Source: Acidobacteriaceae bacterium | GTDB taxonomy: Bacteria > Acidobacteriota > Terriglobia > Terriglobales > Acidobacteriaceae | DNA length: 64,000 nucleotides | Direction of reading: 5' to 3' | NCBI GenBank assembly: GCA_025355505.1 | Contig: JANXZM010000081.1 | Location: 1-64,000 of the forward strand | Shown: positions 36,760-44,738 of the stretch, piece by piece | Position numbering within the stretch: the stretch's first letter is position 1 | How the letters are laid out: every line of letters starts with the position of its first letter | The notes under the pieces: generated by a model | Database searches by the model: none | The model's input: the letters and a program-made list of their open reading frames with translations, nothing else | Told to the model about the DNA's origin: nothing | Position numbers and translations under genes: made by a program

Positions 36760-38357
36760 TGTGAGAGAGACGGCGTCCTCCCCATTGCGCCGAGAACGCG
36801 GCCACGAATCGCGGCCACGATCATCTTGTCGTCATTGTCCAATCCAGCCAGCAGCGCCAGTCCACAAAACGATGCGTAGGACACGACCAATGCAATTCCA
36901 ATCCACAACCATTCTGGATGCAGATGCAATGAACGCATCAACAGCCGCACACCCACGGTCAATGCCAGGCTGGCCAGAAAAGGCCCGAGCAAGCGGATAT
37001 ACGTCCGATTGTAAGGCGACAACTGCAAGGCCGCCCGAACCTGCCGCAGACACAGGTAATTGCTCAGGGCATTGGTCAACGCCGCTGCCAGCGCCACTCC
37101 GGCCATTCCATACGGCCGCACCAATCCGATCGTAGCCGCGACCATGAACACTGCCATGACCACCTGCACGCGAATGAGGCGTGCCTGGTTCCCCGACATC
37201 AGCAGCATATAGCCGACCGAACCCACTCCCGCGTTGACCAATTGCCCCAGCGTACCCAGAACCAGCACAAACCAGCCTGCTTCAAATGCCGCACCAAACA
37301 AACGCATCAGGGGCTTTGAGAAGATGATCATGACCAATGCCAGCGGCAGGGTCAATCCGAGGATCCATTTGGTCAAGGTCTGGAAAAGCCGGCTCAGCAA
37401 CGCGCGCTCTCCTCGGGCATGCAAATCGGCGATCGTCGGAGAAAATATCTGATTGACCGACTGCAGCGCCACCGGCACGAACGCGACCAGCGTCACCGCC
37501 ACGGCATAGATTCCTAACTGCCGAACGTCAAGAAAGACTCCCAGCAGTATCTGGTCGGCTTGACCAAGGATAAACTCCAGGACACTTACGCCGAACACGG
37601 CGGCGGAAAACCAGAACACTTCGCGCTCCATGGGCACTGCCGTGTGTGGAGCCTGCCTTGCCGGCTTCGGTGTTAGTCGCCACGCTGCCACCAACAGCAG
37701 GATCAAAACAATCACTGCACTTGCCACCTGAGCCAGCAAATATCCGCGAAGCCCGAAGCCCAAACTGAGCAACACAACGCCGAAGACAATATTCAGCGGA
37801 CTTCCGATGAAGCTCGTAATGACCGTGCGCAGCGCGACGTCTTTATATCCAGCCAGAACCTGGCCCAGGAAGGCAGTGAACGCGCCCAGCACCAGCATGA
37901 CGGCAAACAGGTGAAGATAGGGTACGAGAGCCGGCGCATGATAGAGACTCCGCGCCAGCCACGGCCCGACCACCATCATCGTCGCGGCCAGCACAACATT
38001 CCCAATTCCCAGCAACCCGAACGCCCGGCGCAGGAATCCATGCAGGCGCTGCCATTGTTCTGTCGCCGAATATGCGGCCACAAAGCGCACCGCAGCCTGG
38101 GGCAGACCGAGTCCGTTGAAAAGTCCGAAGAACCCGACAATCGTCATGCCCAGTGCGTAGATACCAAGCACATCCGCGCCCAACACACGCGCCAGGTAGA
38201 TTTTGAAGAGATATCCCGCGCCCGCGGTAAATAGAGTCCCAGCAAAGAAGACCGCCGAATGCCGCGAGATCTGCCCCATTTCGCTGCGAAATCGCGCTTC
38301 ATGACTGGTTGCAAGCGGCGGCTGCGACGACTCGAGGGCGGTATTGGGGATATTCAA
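36756..38357 (-). CDS. Wzx-like polysaccharide flippase (MOP superfamily)
   Basis: A 533-residue integral membrane protein with about 12-14 helices. The start region GQISRHSAVFFAGTLFTAGAGYLFKIYLARVLG is the N-terminal signature of PST/oligosaccharide flippases (quoted in part: GTLFTAGAGYLFKIYLARVLG minus ends). Later helices include LFNGLGLPQAAVRFVAAY and VSVLEFILGQADQILLGVFL. It should turn undecaprenyl-linked repeat units to the periplasmic face. It is the only flippase seen, so both the nonulosonate part and the main chain probably use it. A 169-nt gap separates it from the FkbM gene upstream, where a promoter may lie. Confidence 0.92.
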   Translation of the reverse strand: MNIPNTALESSQPPLATSHEARFRSEMGQISRHSAVFFAGTLFTAGAGYLFKIYLARVLGADVLGIYALGMTIVGFFGLFNGLGLPQAAVRFVAAYSATEQWQRLHGFLRRAFGLLGIGNVVLAATMMVVGPWLARSLYHAPALVPYLHLFAVMLVLGAFTAFLGQVLAGYKDVALRTVITSFIGSPLNIVFGVVLLSLGFGLRGYLLAQVASAVIVLILLLVAAWRLTPKPARQAPHTAVPMEREVFWFSAAVFGVSVLEFILGQADQILLGVFLDVRQLGIYAVAVTLVAFVPVALQSVNQIFSPTIADLHARGERALLSRLFQTLTKWILGLTLPLALVMIIFSKPLMRLFGAAFEAGWFVLVLGTLGQLVNAGVGSVGYMLLMSGNQARLIRVQVVMAVFMVAATIGLVRPYGMAGVALAAALTNALSNYLCLRQVRAALQLSPYNRTYIRLLGPFLASLALTVGVRLLMRSLHLHPEWLWIGIALVVSYASFCGLALLAGLDNDDKMIVAAIRGRVLGAMGRTPSLSQ

Positions 38358-38526
38358 AATCTGCCTTAGTAAATACTGACGAATCGTTGTACCGGATTAT
38401 GTTCCAGATTATCTCAAACCGCTCGAGTGTGGGTCGTCGGTGGACATTCGTACGTTGTGCGCCGCGGGAACTAGGCGCTTTCCTTCCTTGCGGGGTCCGG
38501 CCGATTGTCAGTTTGCCCTCGCCAAG

Positions 38527-39489
38527 CTATTCAGCTGGTTCCGCTCGACGTTGCTTCAAATCCCAAAGGACATCGAGCTTGTCGAGGACAATATCGGTGG
38601 TGGACACGGGCGACAGTAGAAAATCGGTGAAATTGCCGCGACCGAAGTCGAACCTGGGAACCCTGACGTACCCGGCGGACGTGATCCAGTAAGGTTGGTA
38701 GTTTAGAGCCTCGACGATTTTGCGGGTTCGCTGGTTCCCGTGGAGGCGGGGGAGGATCTCGCAGACTATAAAGGGGCGGTCTCGGGTGATGATTCCCTGC
38801 ATGCCCTCAAGTACATCTGCCTCGAAATCCTCAACGTCGATCTTGATCAGATCCACCCGCATTGGGTGACGAGTTTCGTACTCGTCGAATCGCACCGTTT
38901 CAACCTCAATGCGGGGAGAGCCCTTTCTGGACTGCCAACTGTCGCTGGCTAGCGTGCCGGTGCTCTCCACGTCCAGACCCTCGCCACTAGGCAAAAAAAA
39001 AGTCGCCTGCCCGCTTTCGCGGGAAAGCGCGACGTTCTCGCAGCGAACGCGGCCCTCCAATTGATTGAGCAGAACGTTCTTCTTCAGGCCGTCAAATATC
39101 GATGGCACCGGTTCAAAGGCGATGACCTGAAGCTTTGGACTCCACAGGGCACCCAAAATGGAGTAAAGGCCACAGTTTGCCCCTACATCAATGAACGTCG
39201 TCGCACGCTCAAACAAGAATCTGAGCGTCCGTGAAGTTTCGGGCTCGAACCCATCCAGTCCATGCCAAAAGAGCAGAGAGGCGATTCCAATCCCAGAGTT
39301 CCTCCCGATAGACATGCTCTTGCCGTTGGGCAGACAAATCGTGACACTGTTCTTGCGCACCTTTTGTTCTAGGTGCAGCACAGCCTGTGAGGAAACGAAC
39401 CGCAACGGCTTCGCGGAATATGCGAGCAATTGGCTCAAGTAGTAGTTGTCGCGCCAACGTTTCAGTAGTTTCGTGAGGCCACCGGCCAT
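38527..39489 (-). CDS. FkbM-family methyltransferase
   Basis: About 320 residues from ATG 39489; the frame is open to 39564, but the extra residues resemble no family and the GGGA element lies before 39489. SAM motif I is FIDVGANCGLYSILGAL. AFEPVPSIFDGLKKNVLLN follows, then VDLIKIDVEDFEADVLEGM and IVCEI, all diagnostic of FkbM O-methyltransferases. A hydrophobic N-terminus (YYLSQLLAYSAKPLRF) may contact the membrane. It probably O-methylates a sugar in the chain or caps it. It lies 120 nt downstream of the unassigned glycosyltransferase-like gene. Confidence 0.85.
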   Translation of the reverse strand: MAGGLTKLLKRWRDNYYLSQLLAYSAKPLRFVSSQAVLHLEQKVRKNSVTICLPNGKSMSIGRNSGIGIASLLFWHGLDGFEPETSRTLRFLFERATTFIDVGANCGLYSILGALWSPKLQVIAFEPVPSIFDGLKKNVLLNQLEGRVRCENVALSRESGQATFFLPSGEGLDVESTGTLASDSWQSRKGSPRIEVETVRFDEYETRHPMRVDLIKIDVEDFEADVLEGMQGIITRDRPFIVCEILPRLHGNQRTRKIVEALNYQPYWITSAGYVRVPRFDFGRGNFTDFLLSPVSTTDIVLDKLDVLWDLKQRRAEPAE

Positions 39490-39609
39490 CCAGTCTCGTC
39501 CCTTCCCGAACTTGCGTTCCGACCTGGCTCCGCAGGCACGTCCTCGAAACACGGTTGAATACAATTTAAAGCTAGCAGAACGCGGAGCATTTTGTGGGCG
39601 GACAGTTGG

Positions 39610-41346
39610 CTATCTCAAACTGCTCGCCTCTGGTTGGCAAAGAACTTCCGACAGCGCCTCCGGAGAAATCGCCTGCACCAGCCGGCGAGCGGTGTCCGAG
39701 CCCGGCATAACCGCGCCCAACATTTCTGGAATGCGCAAGAGTTCATCTGGAAATTCGAGCATCCGCCCCACGCCGAAGCGGACATATTGGGGAGCATATC
39801 CGGCGTAAGCGTGCCGCAACCATCCGCACAGAAAGACGGGGATTCCGACCGATGCGCATTCGAAAGCCACTGTCGACTCGACCGTCACCGCGCACCATGT
39901 CTTCTGAAGAACCTCGCGAGACAGTGGCGCATCCGTCACGCTCACCAACTTCCGGTCGCCCTCGCTCAAAATCCGTGTCACCAGCCTCCGCCGCTGCCGG
40001 GCGCTCTCAAACGGATGCATCTTCAAAACCACGGTCTTGCCCGCCCCGCGGGCAGCCGCGCAGAGGCGTGGCAGCACCTCTCGATAAATCGCCTCCACCC
40101 GCCAAAGATCTGACTCATAGGGCTCGGTGAAAAATGTGATCCAGGGAGCGCCTTCACTCCAGACTGAAGCATTCTCTCGCCCGGGAGACGACGCCGCTCC
40201 GATCCGAATCCGGCTGGCATCAACTCCGCAGATGCGTTCCAGATAGTCACGCTCCATCTCGCCTTTGGCCAGATATTTTGAAAATCGCAGATTCTTGTGT
40301 GCCATGCGGCCATCGAGCGCTCCGTGATGGCACGCGACTGCCGGAACTCCACGCTGCTCCGCCAAAAGCAGCGGAATCCGCGTGTAGGGATTTGAATCGT
40401 CGGCGCTCAGGCAGCCTACCACCGCCCGCTTCTCAAAGACCCGAACCCAGGCGTCCCGAACCGCCAGTCCCCAGCGCAACCAACGCGGCCCCTTCTTCAA
40501 TATCTCGATCTGCAACGGCAAGCTGAATGCCGGATGTTCTTGCAGCGTCTGCTCCATCTGCTTCCAGCAGACTTCAAGTTTCTGCAATTCCTTCTGGTCG
40601 CACCTCTTCGCGGCAAAACTCGCCAGAGTCGCCGTCTGCACATTCGCGGGAACCGGCGATACTGCCGCAGACTCGCGGGCGAGCACCAGAAGAAATTTCT
40701 GCTCCGGCAAAATCCCCGCGTAACTGAGTGCGGTTTTCGTGACGTTCAAATACGCCGTCGGAAGCAGCACAACCGGCTCCGGCAATTCCGTAGGTGCCCC
40801 CGCCAGTTTCCTTCGCCACACGTAGTGCGGATCGTATTTGTCGTACACCACCTGCCGCAATTGTTCAAAACTCAGGTTCCTCGCTGCGGTCGCGCTGCGA
40901 CGCAAAAAGCTGGGCACCAGGCGCTTCCGCAATCCCCGGCGGAGTATTTGCAGCGGTATTCCCAACCGAAGTCGCAAAGCTTCTGCCATCACCGACGGCC
41001 GGCTTACCGCCAGCGTGCGACATCCACTGAGCTTCTCGGCCAGCCGAAGCGCGAGTTGCACATCCTGCAATTGCGGCTGCAGCAGCAAACCGATCACATC
41101 CCACCAGTCGATGCCAAAACGATCCACCACGCGTCCCATGCCGAGTTCAAGCAGGTGACGCCAAACCTGCAGGTCCCCAACTTCGACGGCAAAGTCGAAA
41201 ACGCTGTACACCGGACAGCCCAGCGCGGCACTCCGCTCGTCATAAAAAGATTTTGGGGCTTGCCCCAGGTCGATCACCGAATCCCAATGCTGACTTGTCC
41301 ACCAACCGTGGAAGTCGTCGTCGGGATGTAAGAGGAGAACTCGCAT
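39610..41346 (-). CDS. Glycosyltransferase-like protein, candidate nonulosonate transferase
   Basis: A 578-residue protein of no family that I can name with certainty. The C-terminal third looks like the GT-B donor domain of capsule or polysialyltransferase-like proteins: PWITFFTEPYESDLWRVEAIY, TVVLKMHPFESARQRRRLV (the K-x-H-P element), CAVTVESTVAFECASVGIPVF. A central VPAVACHHGALDGRMAHK (with LLLAEQRG before it) also fits. The N-terminus, MRVLLLHPDDDFHGWW, resembles a first Rossmann strand. It directly follows PseI (24 nt gap) at the end of the nonulosonate genes, so transfer of the CMP-activated sugar is the best guess. Confidence 0.62.
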   Translation of the reverse strand: MRVLLLHPDDDFHGWWTSQHWDSVIDLGQAPKSFYDERSAALGCPVYSVFDFAVEVGDLQVWRHLLELGMGRVVDRFGIDWWDVIGLLLQPQLQDVQLALRLAEKLSGCRTLAVSRPSVMAEALRLRLGIPLQILRRGLRKRLVPSFLRRSATAARNLSFEQLRQVVYDKYDPHYVWRRKLAGAPTELPEPVVLLPTAYLNVTKTALSYAGILPEQKFLLVLARESAAVSPVPANVQTATLASFAAKRCDQKELQKLEVCWKQMEQTLQEHPAFSLPLQIEILKKGPRWLRWGLAVRDAWVRVFEKRAVVGCLSADDSNPYTRIPLLLAEQRGVPAVACHHGALDGRMAHKNLRFSKYLAKGEMERDYLERICGVDASRIRIGAASSPGRENASVWSEGAPWITFFTEPYESDLWRVEAIYREVLPRLCAAARGAGKTVVLKMHPFESARQRRRLVTRILSEGDRKLVSVTDAPLSREVLQKTWCAVTVESTVAFECASVGIPVFLCGWLRHAYAGYAPQYVRFGVGRMLEFPDELLRIPEMLGAVMPGSDTARRLVQAISPEALSEVLCQPEASSLR

Positions 41347-41370
41347 AAAATCGAGGACAATGCTGGTTGA

Positions 41371-42426
41371 TCAGTCCGACACCAGAGTCCAGGTCAGCGG
41401 CGTTCCCCGCTCCACATCGCGGGCCGCGCGTTTTCCCAGAACTTCATTGAAGTGCCGTGGGTGCAATCCGTCCGCCGGACGAATCGAACGCACGTTCTGT
41501 TTTGTAAACAATTCGCCCTTCCTTATATCTTCGACCACAAACAAGGAACGCCGAAACCTGCGGCTGTTGGCCTCGCGCGGTCCAGAAGCAAACTGCACCG
41601 CGCCAAGAGCTTTCTCGGCCGTGCGCACCGCCTCCACCATCGCCTTGAATTCCTGGGGTTCGAGTGAGAACGCGCCGTCCGGCCCGCCATCCGCGCGTCG
41701 CAGACAAAGATGTTTCTCAATAATGCATGCTCCCAGCGCCACCGCGACCACTGGAACCGCGATGCCCATCGTGTGATCGGAAAGTCCCACGGGACAACCG
41801 AAACGGCGGGCAAGCTCCGGGATCGTAAGCAGGTTCGCCTCTTCCGGTAGTGCCGGGTAGGCGCTCGTACACTTCAACAGAGCAATCTGAGCGGCACCCG
41901 CCCCGCGCGCCGCCTCGACCGCTTCGGAGATTTCCTCTTCGCTCGCCATTCCCGCCGACATAATCAGCGGCTTACCAGTCCGAGCCATCTTCTGGATCAG
42001 GCCGATGTCCACCAGTTCAAACGACGCCACCTTGTGCGCCGGAACATTCATCTGCTCAAGAAAATCGACGGCACTATCGTCGAACGCGCTCGAAAACAAG
42101 TGCATCCCCAGTTCGTCCGCGATCTCTTTGAGTTTCGGCTGCCACTCCCAGGGCGTAAATGCCTCCTGGTAAAGGTCGTGAAGAATGCGGCCATCCCACA
42201 GCGTGCCGCCCGCAATCCGAAAACACTCTTTGTCGCTGCGCAGGGTGATCGTATCCGCCGTGTAGGTCTGGAGTTTCACCGCATCCGCGCCCGCGTCTTT
42301 GGCGGCGTGAAGAATGCGAACCGCCTGATCGAAATTCTGGTTGTGATTGGCGGAAAGTTCGGCAATCACATAGCAGGGCGCTTGCCATCCAATCGTCCGG
42401 TTGCCGATGCGAAAGCTGCGCTCCAT
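41371..42426 (-). CDS. pseI: Pseudaminic acid synthase (NeuB family)
   Basis: A 351-residue enzyme that condenses a 6-deoxy-hexose precursor with phosphoenolpyruvate to give a nonulosonic acid. ATG 42426 shares its A with the stop of the upstream WbqC gene (TGATG); the longer frame to 42711 overlaps that gene and is rejected. NeuB-domain landmarks are CYVIAELSANHNQNFDQAV, ADAVKLQTYTADTITL, SSAFDDSAVDFLE, LIMSAGMASEEEI and LSDHTMGIAVPVVAVALGA. A C-terminal SAF domain is present (RSLFVVEDIRKGELFT...GKRAARDVERGTPL). TADTIT in place of TYTPDT-type loops fits PseI better than sialic acid synthase. Confidence 0.9.
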   Translation of the reverse strand: MERSFRIGNRTIGWQAPCYVIAELSANHNQNFDQAVRILHAAKDAGADAVKLQTYTADTITLRSDKECFRIAGGTLWDGRILHDLYQEAFTPWEWQPKLKEIADELGMHLFSSAFDDSAVDFLEQMNVPAHKVASFELVDIGLIQKMARTGKPLIMSAGMASEEEISEAVEAARGAGAAQIALLKCTSAYPALPEEANLLTIPELARRFGCPVGLSDHTMGIAVPVVAVALGACIIEKHLCLRRADGGPDGAFSLEPQEFKAMVEAVRTAEKALGAVQFASGPREANSRRFRRSLFVVEDIRKGELFTKQNVRSIRPADGLHPRHFNEVLGKRAARDVERGTPLTWTLVSD

Positions 42427-43178
42427 CAGGTACCCACCTTCGCGTTCAAATGCGCCGCAGCTTCCGCGGGAGCAAACGGTGTGCGCCGCCCACTGCGAAC
42501 CGTCGCCAGCGAGTTTCCGCCCTCGTTGAACAGCAGGTCCAGTACGCTGGCATGCGCCTGGAATGGAGGGAAAAGCTGCCGGTACGAAGGGTGCTCGTAA
42601 TGCTGAAAGACTACATCTACGCCCTGGCCAGTCAGGATTGGCAAGTCGTTCAGCAGATAATCGGCAGATCCCAGCGGCGAAACGTAGGTTGTCGCCCCTG
42701 ACAAACTGCAAATCTCCGCCAGCAATTGAGTGCGTTTGCCATCAACCCCCAGATGGGAAGACCTGACGATTGGCGTCTCGACCCCCAGCGCCTTAGACAA
42801 CCAGCGGAACAGGCTGATGGTCAGCTCGGCAAGACGAAGGCCCGACGATGCCGACCGCAGTAATTCGCTCAATGCCGGGTAATAGTCGTCGAAGCACGGA
42901 GCACGGCGATAATTCAACTCCACGGCGCGCAAGTGATCGCGCCAGAATTCCGCTTCCCGAATCTCCACGTCCACGATGCGCTGGCCAAGCCGCCCTCGGA
43001 ACACGACGGGCACGGTGAGCCACAGCAGGCCCGTCGGAGTCTTGATCCGGTTTCGCTGCTGCCACGACTGCTTCTCAAACTGCACCGTGTCCAGCAGCAC
43101 GAACTTGTCCACTTGGTCGAGCAGATCGAAATAGCCGAGCCATGGCAGATACGTCGGCTGCGCAATTGCGATTTTCAC
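42426..43178 (-). CDS. WbqC-family protein
   Basis: About 250 residues from GTG 43178, whose GTGA overlaps the stop of the upstream acetyltransferase. The frame is open to 43331, but the family start VKIAIAQPTYLPWLGYF fixes this one. Further family features are LLDTVQFEKQSWQQRNRIK, LWLTVPV and TTYVSPLGSADYL. WbqC proteins occur in O-antigen loci beside amino-sugar and nonulosonate genes. They are thought to act in sugar modification, but the reaction is not established. The gene is tightly packed between a GNAT and pseI. Confidence 0.85.
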   Translation of the reverse strand: MKIAIAQPTYLPWLGYFDLLDQVDKFVLLDTVQFEKQSWQQRNRIKTPTGLLWLTVPVVFRGRLGQRIVDVEIREAEFWRDHLRAVELNYRRAPCFDDYYPALSELLRSASSGLRLAELTISLFRWLSKALGVETPIVRSSHLGVDGKRTQLLAEICSLSGATTYVSPLGSADYLLNDLPILTGQGVDVVFQHYEHPSYRQLFPPFQAHASVLDLLFNEGGNSLATVRSGRRTPFAPAEAAAHLNAKVGT

Positions 43179-43630
43179 GACTTGCTCCGCGCAAGCACAA
43201 ATCGTTCCGTCGCCTTCTGAAATCCCAGGGACTTCCAAAACGCGGCCCACGACGTCTGGCCGTTGGCCAGTTCGAGTTGTATCTTCGAGGGAGAGTGCGT
43301 CCACAGCTCCCGAACTGCCGCTTCGCCACACGCCTGGGCGACACCGCGCCGGCGAAATTCTGGACTAACGTAGAGTTCGTAAATGGCGCCCGTCTTCCGC
43401 GGAAGAAACCGGTGCTTCTCCAGCCCGAACAGAATGAATCCTGCCCGCTTCTCATCGTAAATAATCCAGCGAAGAAAGTACTGCGGGTTCGCCATGATGG
43501 TTGCGAAATAGTGCTCTTTCCAGTCCTCCTGCGGCACAAAAGAGGCGTTCAGTTCGGAAAAATGCTTCACAGCCATGGACAGAAACTCGTCCTGCTCCGA
43601 AGATGCGATGGGAAACATGCTAGTGGTCAT
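43175..43630 (-). CDS. GNAT acetyltransferase, likely PseH-equivalent
   Basis: A 151-residue GNAT. The acetyl-CoA loop is YELYVSPEFRRRGVAQACG (R/Q-x-x-G-x-G/A variant, about residues 85-103), followed by IQLELANGQTSWAAFWKSLGF, the usual last strand-helix. In the pseudaminic pathway PseH acetylates the 4-amine made by PseC. This gene sits exactly between pseG and the WbqC/pseI genes and no other acetyltransferase is in the locus, so it probably does that step. The sequence alone only shows GNAT. The start overlaps the pseG stop (ATGA). Confidence 0.8.
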   Translation of the reverse strand: MTTSMFPIASSEQDEFLSMAVKHFSELNASFVPQEDWKEHYFATIMANPQYFLRWIIYDEKRAGFILFGLEKHRFLPRKTGAIYELYVSPEFRRRGVAQACGEAAVRELWTHSPSKIQLELANGQTSWAAFWKSLGFQKATERFVLARSKS

Positions 43631-44658
43631 TGCACTCCTAATCGTTGCGTCGCTTCGACAACACGTGTTGCTCCCAGGCCGTCGACGAGCGTGCGGCCCA
43701 GGTTCGTCATGCGCTCACGCGCCATGCGCGAATTGAGCAGCTCTTTCGCTGAAACGGCAAGTTTTGCCGGGTCAAAGTGGCGAGTCTCGCCCATGTCTAC
43801 CACCACCCCGCGTTGCGACAAAGCCTGCACGACGCGCGTTTGCACAATATTTCTAGAATAGCTCAATACCGCACAGCCGGTGGAAAGGAGCTCCCAGAGC
43901 GTTCCACCCGCGGCAATGATCGCCTGATCGGAGTCCTTCATGAACTGCGCCATGTTGGGAGGGTTGAATACGACTCGGAGATTGCTCGCCTTCAGCTTTC
44001 GCAGCTCATCCGCTTTGTCGCAGCCGGCTCCCGCGATCACTGTGACTTCAAGATCGAAGCAGTGCGCAAGAGCGTCCACAATTTTCGGCGTCAGATTCTC
44101 CGGATCGCTTCCGCCGAGGGTTACGAGAATCCTGTGGCCGGTTTGGCGAATCTCCCTTTTTTCGGTTCCTTGCCTGAACTCCCGGCGCAGCAAAACGTAA
44201 GGCGGGCCGGCTAACAGCTCAGCGGTGGCGCCTCGTCTTCGATACGGCTCCTTATCCTCGTCAAGATTCGGATTCACGATCAGATCGGCAGGAAAAGATT
44301 CCCTGTCAGCGAAATCATCGATCAGCAGTACTCGAAAACCTGCCGCGCGAACCGTCTTCAGAAAATCACTGCCGAAGCGATCGCCGTCGATCACGACCCA
44401 ATCGGCGCTCAGCCGGCGAGCCTGCGCAACCGTCTCAACAGCGTCCTCGCGACCGCCGGGGGTTGCATGAACCCGGCTCAGTGAGACCCCTTCCGCAGCC
44501 ACACGAGGCGAAAGCGCATCCGGCAACTCTGTCACGGCAAGACTTGCCGTGCCGCCGGCGTCCTGCCAAGCCTGGGCTAGGGCCAGGCAGCGCATCACAT
44601 GTCCAGTTCCTATCGCGAGACTGGCATCGGCCCGAATCAGAAGTACGCCTGGTTTCAT
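43627..44658 (-). CDS. pseG: UDP-sugar hydrolase of the pseudaminic acid pathway
   Basis: A 343-residue MurG-like protein predicted to remove UDP from UDP-2,4-diacetamido-2,4,6-trideoxy-beta-L-altropyranose. The start is RADASLAIGTGHVMRCLALA, with the G-x-G-H loop and catalytic His of PseG/SpsG. VVIDGDRFGSDF, LLIDDFADRESFPADLIVNPN and ILVTLGGSDPENLTPKIV are family hallmarks. The donor site includes QAIIAAGGTLWELLSTG. It lies 80 nt after the fusion gene and overlaps the GNAT by 4 nt. Length is typical (about 340). Confidence 0.93.
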   Translation of the reverse strand: MKPGVLLIRADASLAIGTGHVMRCLALAQAWQDAGGTASLAVTELPDALSPRVAAEGVSLSRVHATPGGREDAVETVAQARRLSADWVVIDGDRFGSDFLKTVRAAGFRVLLIDDFADRESFPADLIVNPNLDEDKEPYRRRGATAELLAGPPYVLLRREFRQGTEKREIRQTGHRILVTLGGSDPENLTPKIVDALAHCFDLEVTVIAGAGCDKADELRKLKASNLRVVFNPPNMAQFMKDSDQAIIAAGGTLWELLSTGCAVLSYSRNIVQTRVVQALSQRGVVVDMGETRHFDPAKLAVSAKELLNSRMARERMTNLGRTLVDGLGATRVVEATQRLGVQ

Positions 44659-44738
44659 CGACTCCTATGAAATTGCATCCGGCTGAAGTTACATTCAATG
44701 ACCGCCCTGGATGCAAGCTGACCGTATCAGCGAGCGTA

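Noticed and set aside
41371-42711. Longer N-terminus for PseI
   Set aside because: The extra 95 residues lie inside the WbqC gene and do not resemble NeuB proteins. The TGATG junction supports the shorter form.
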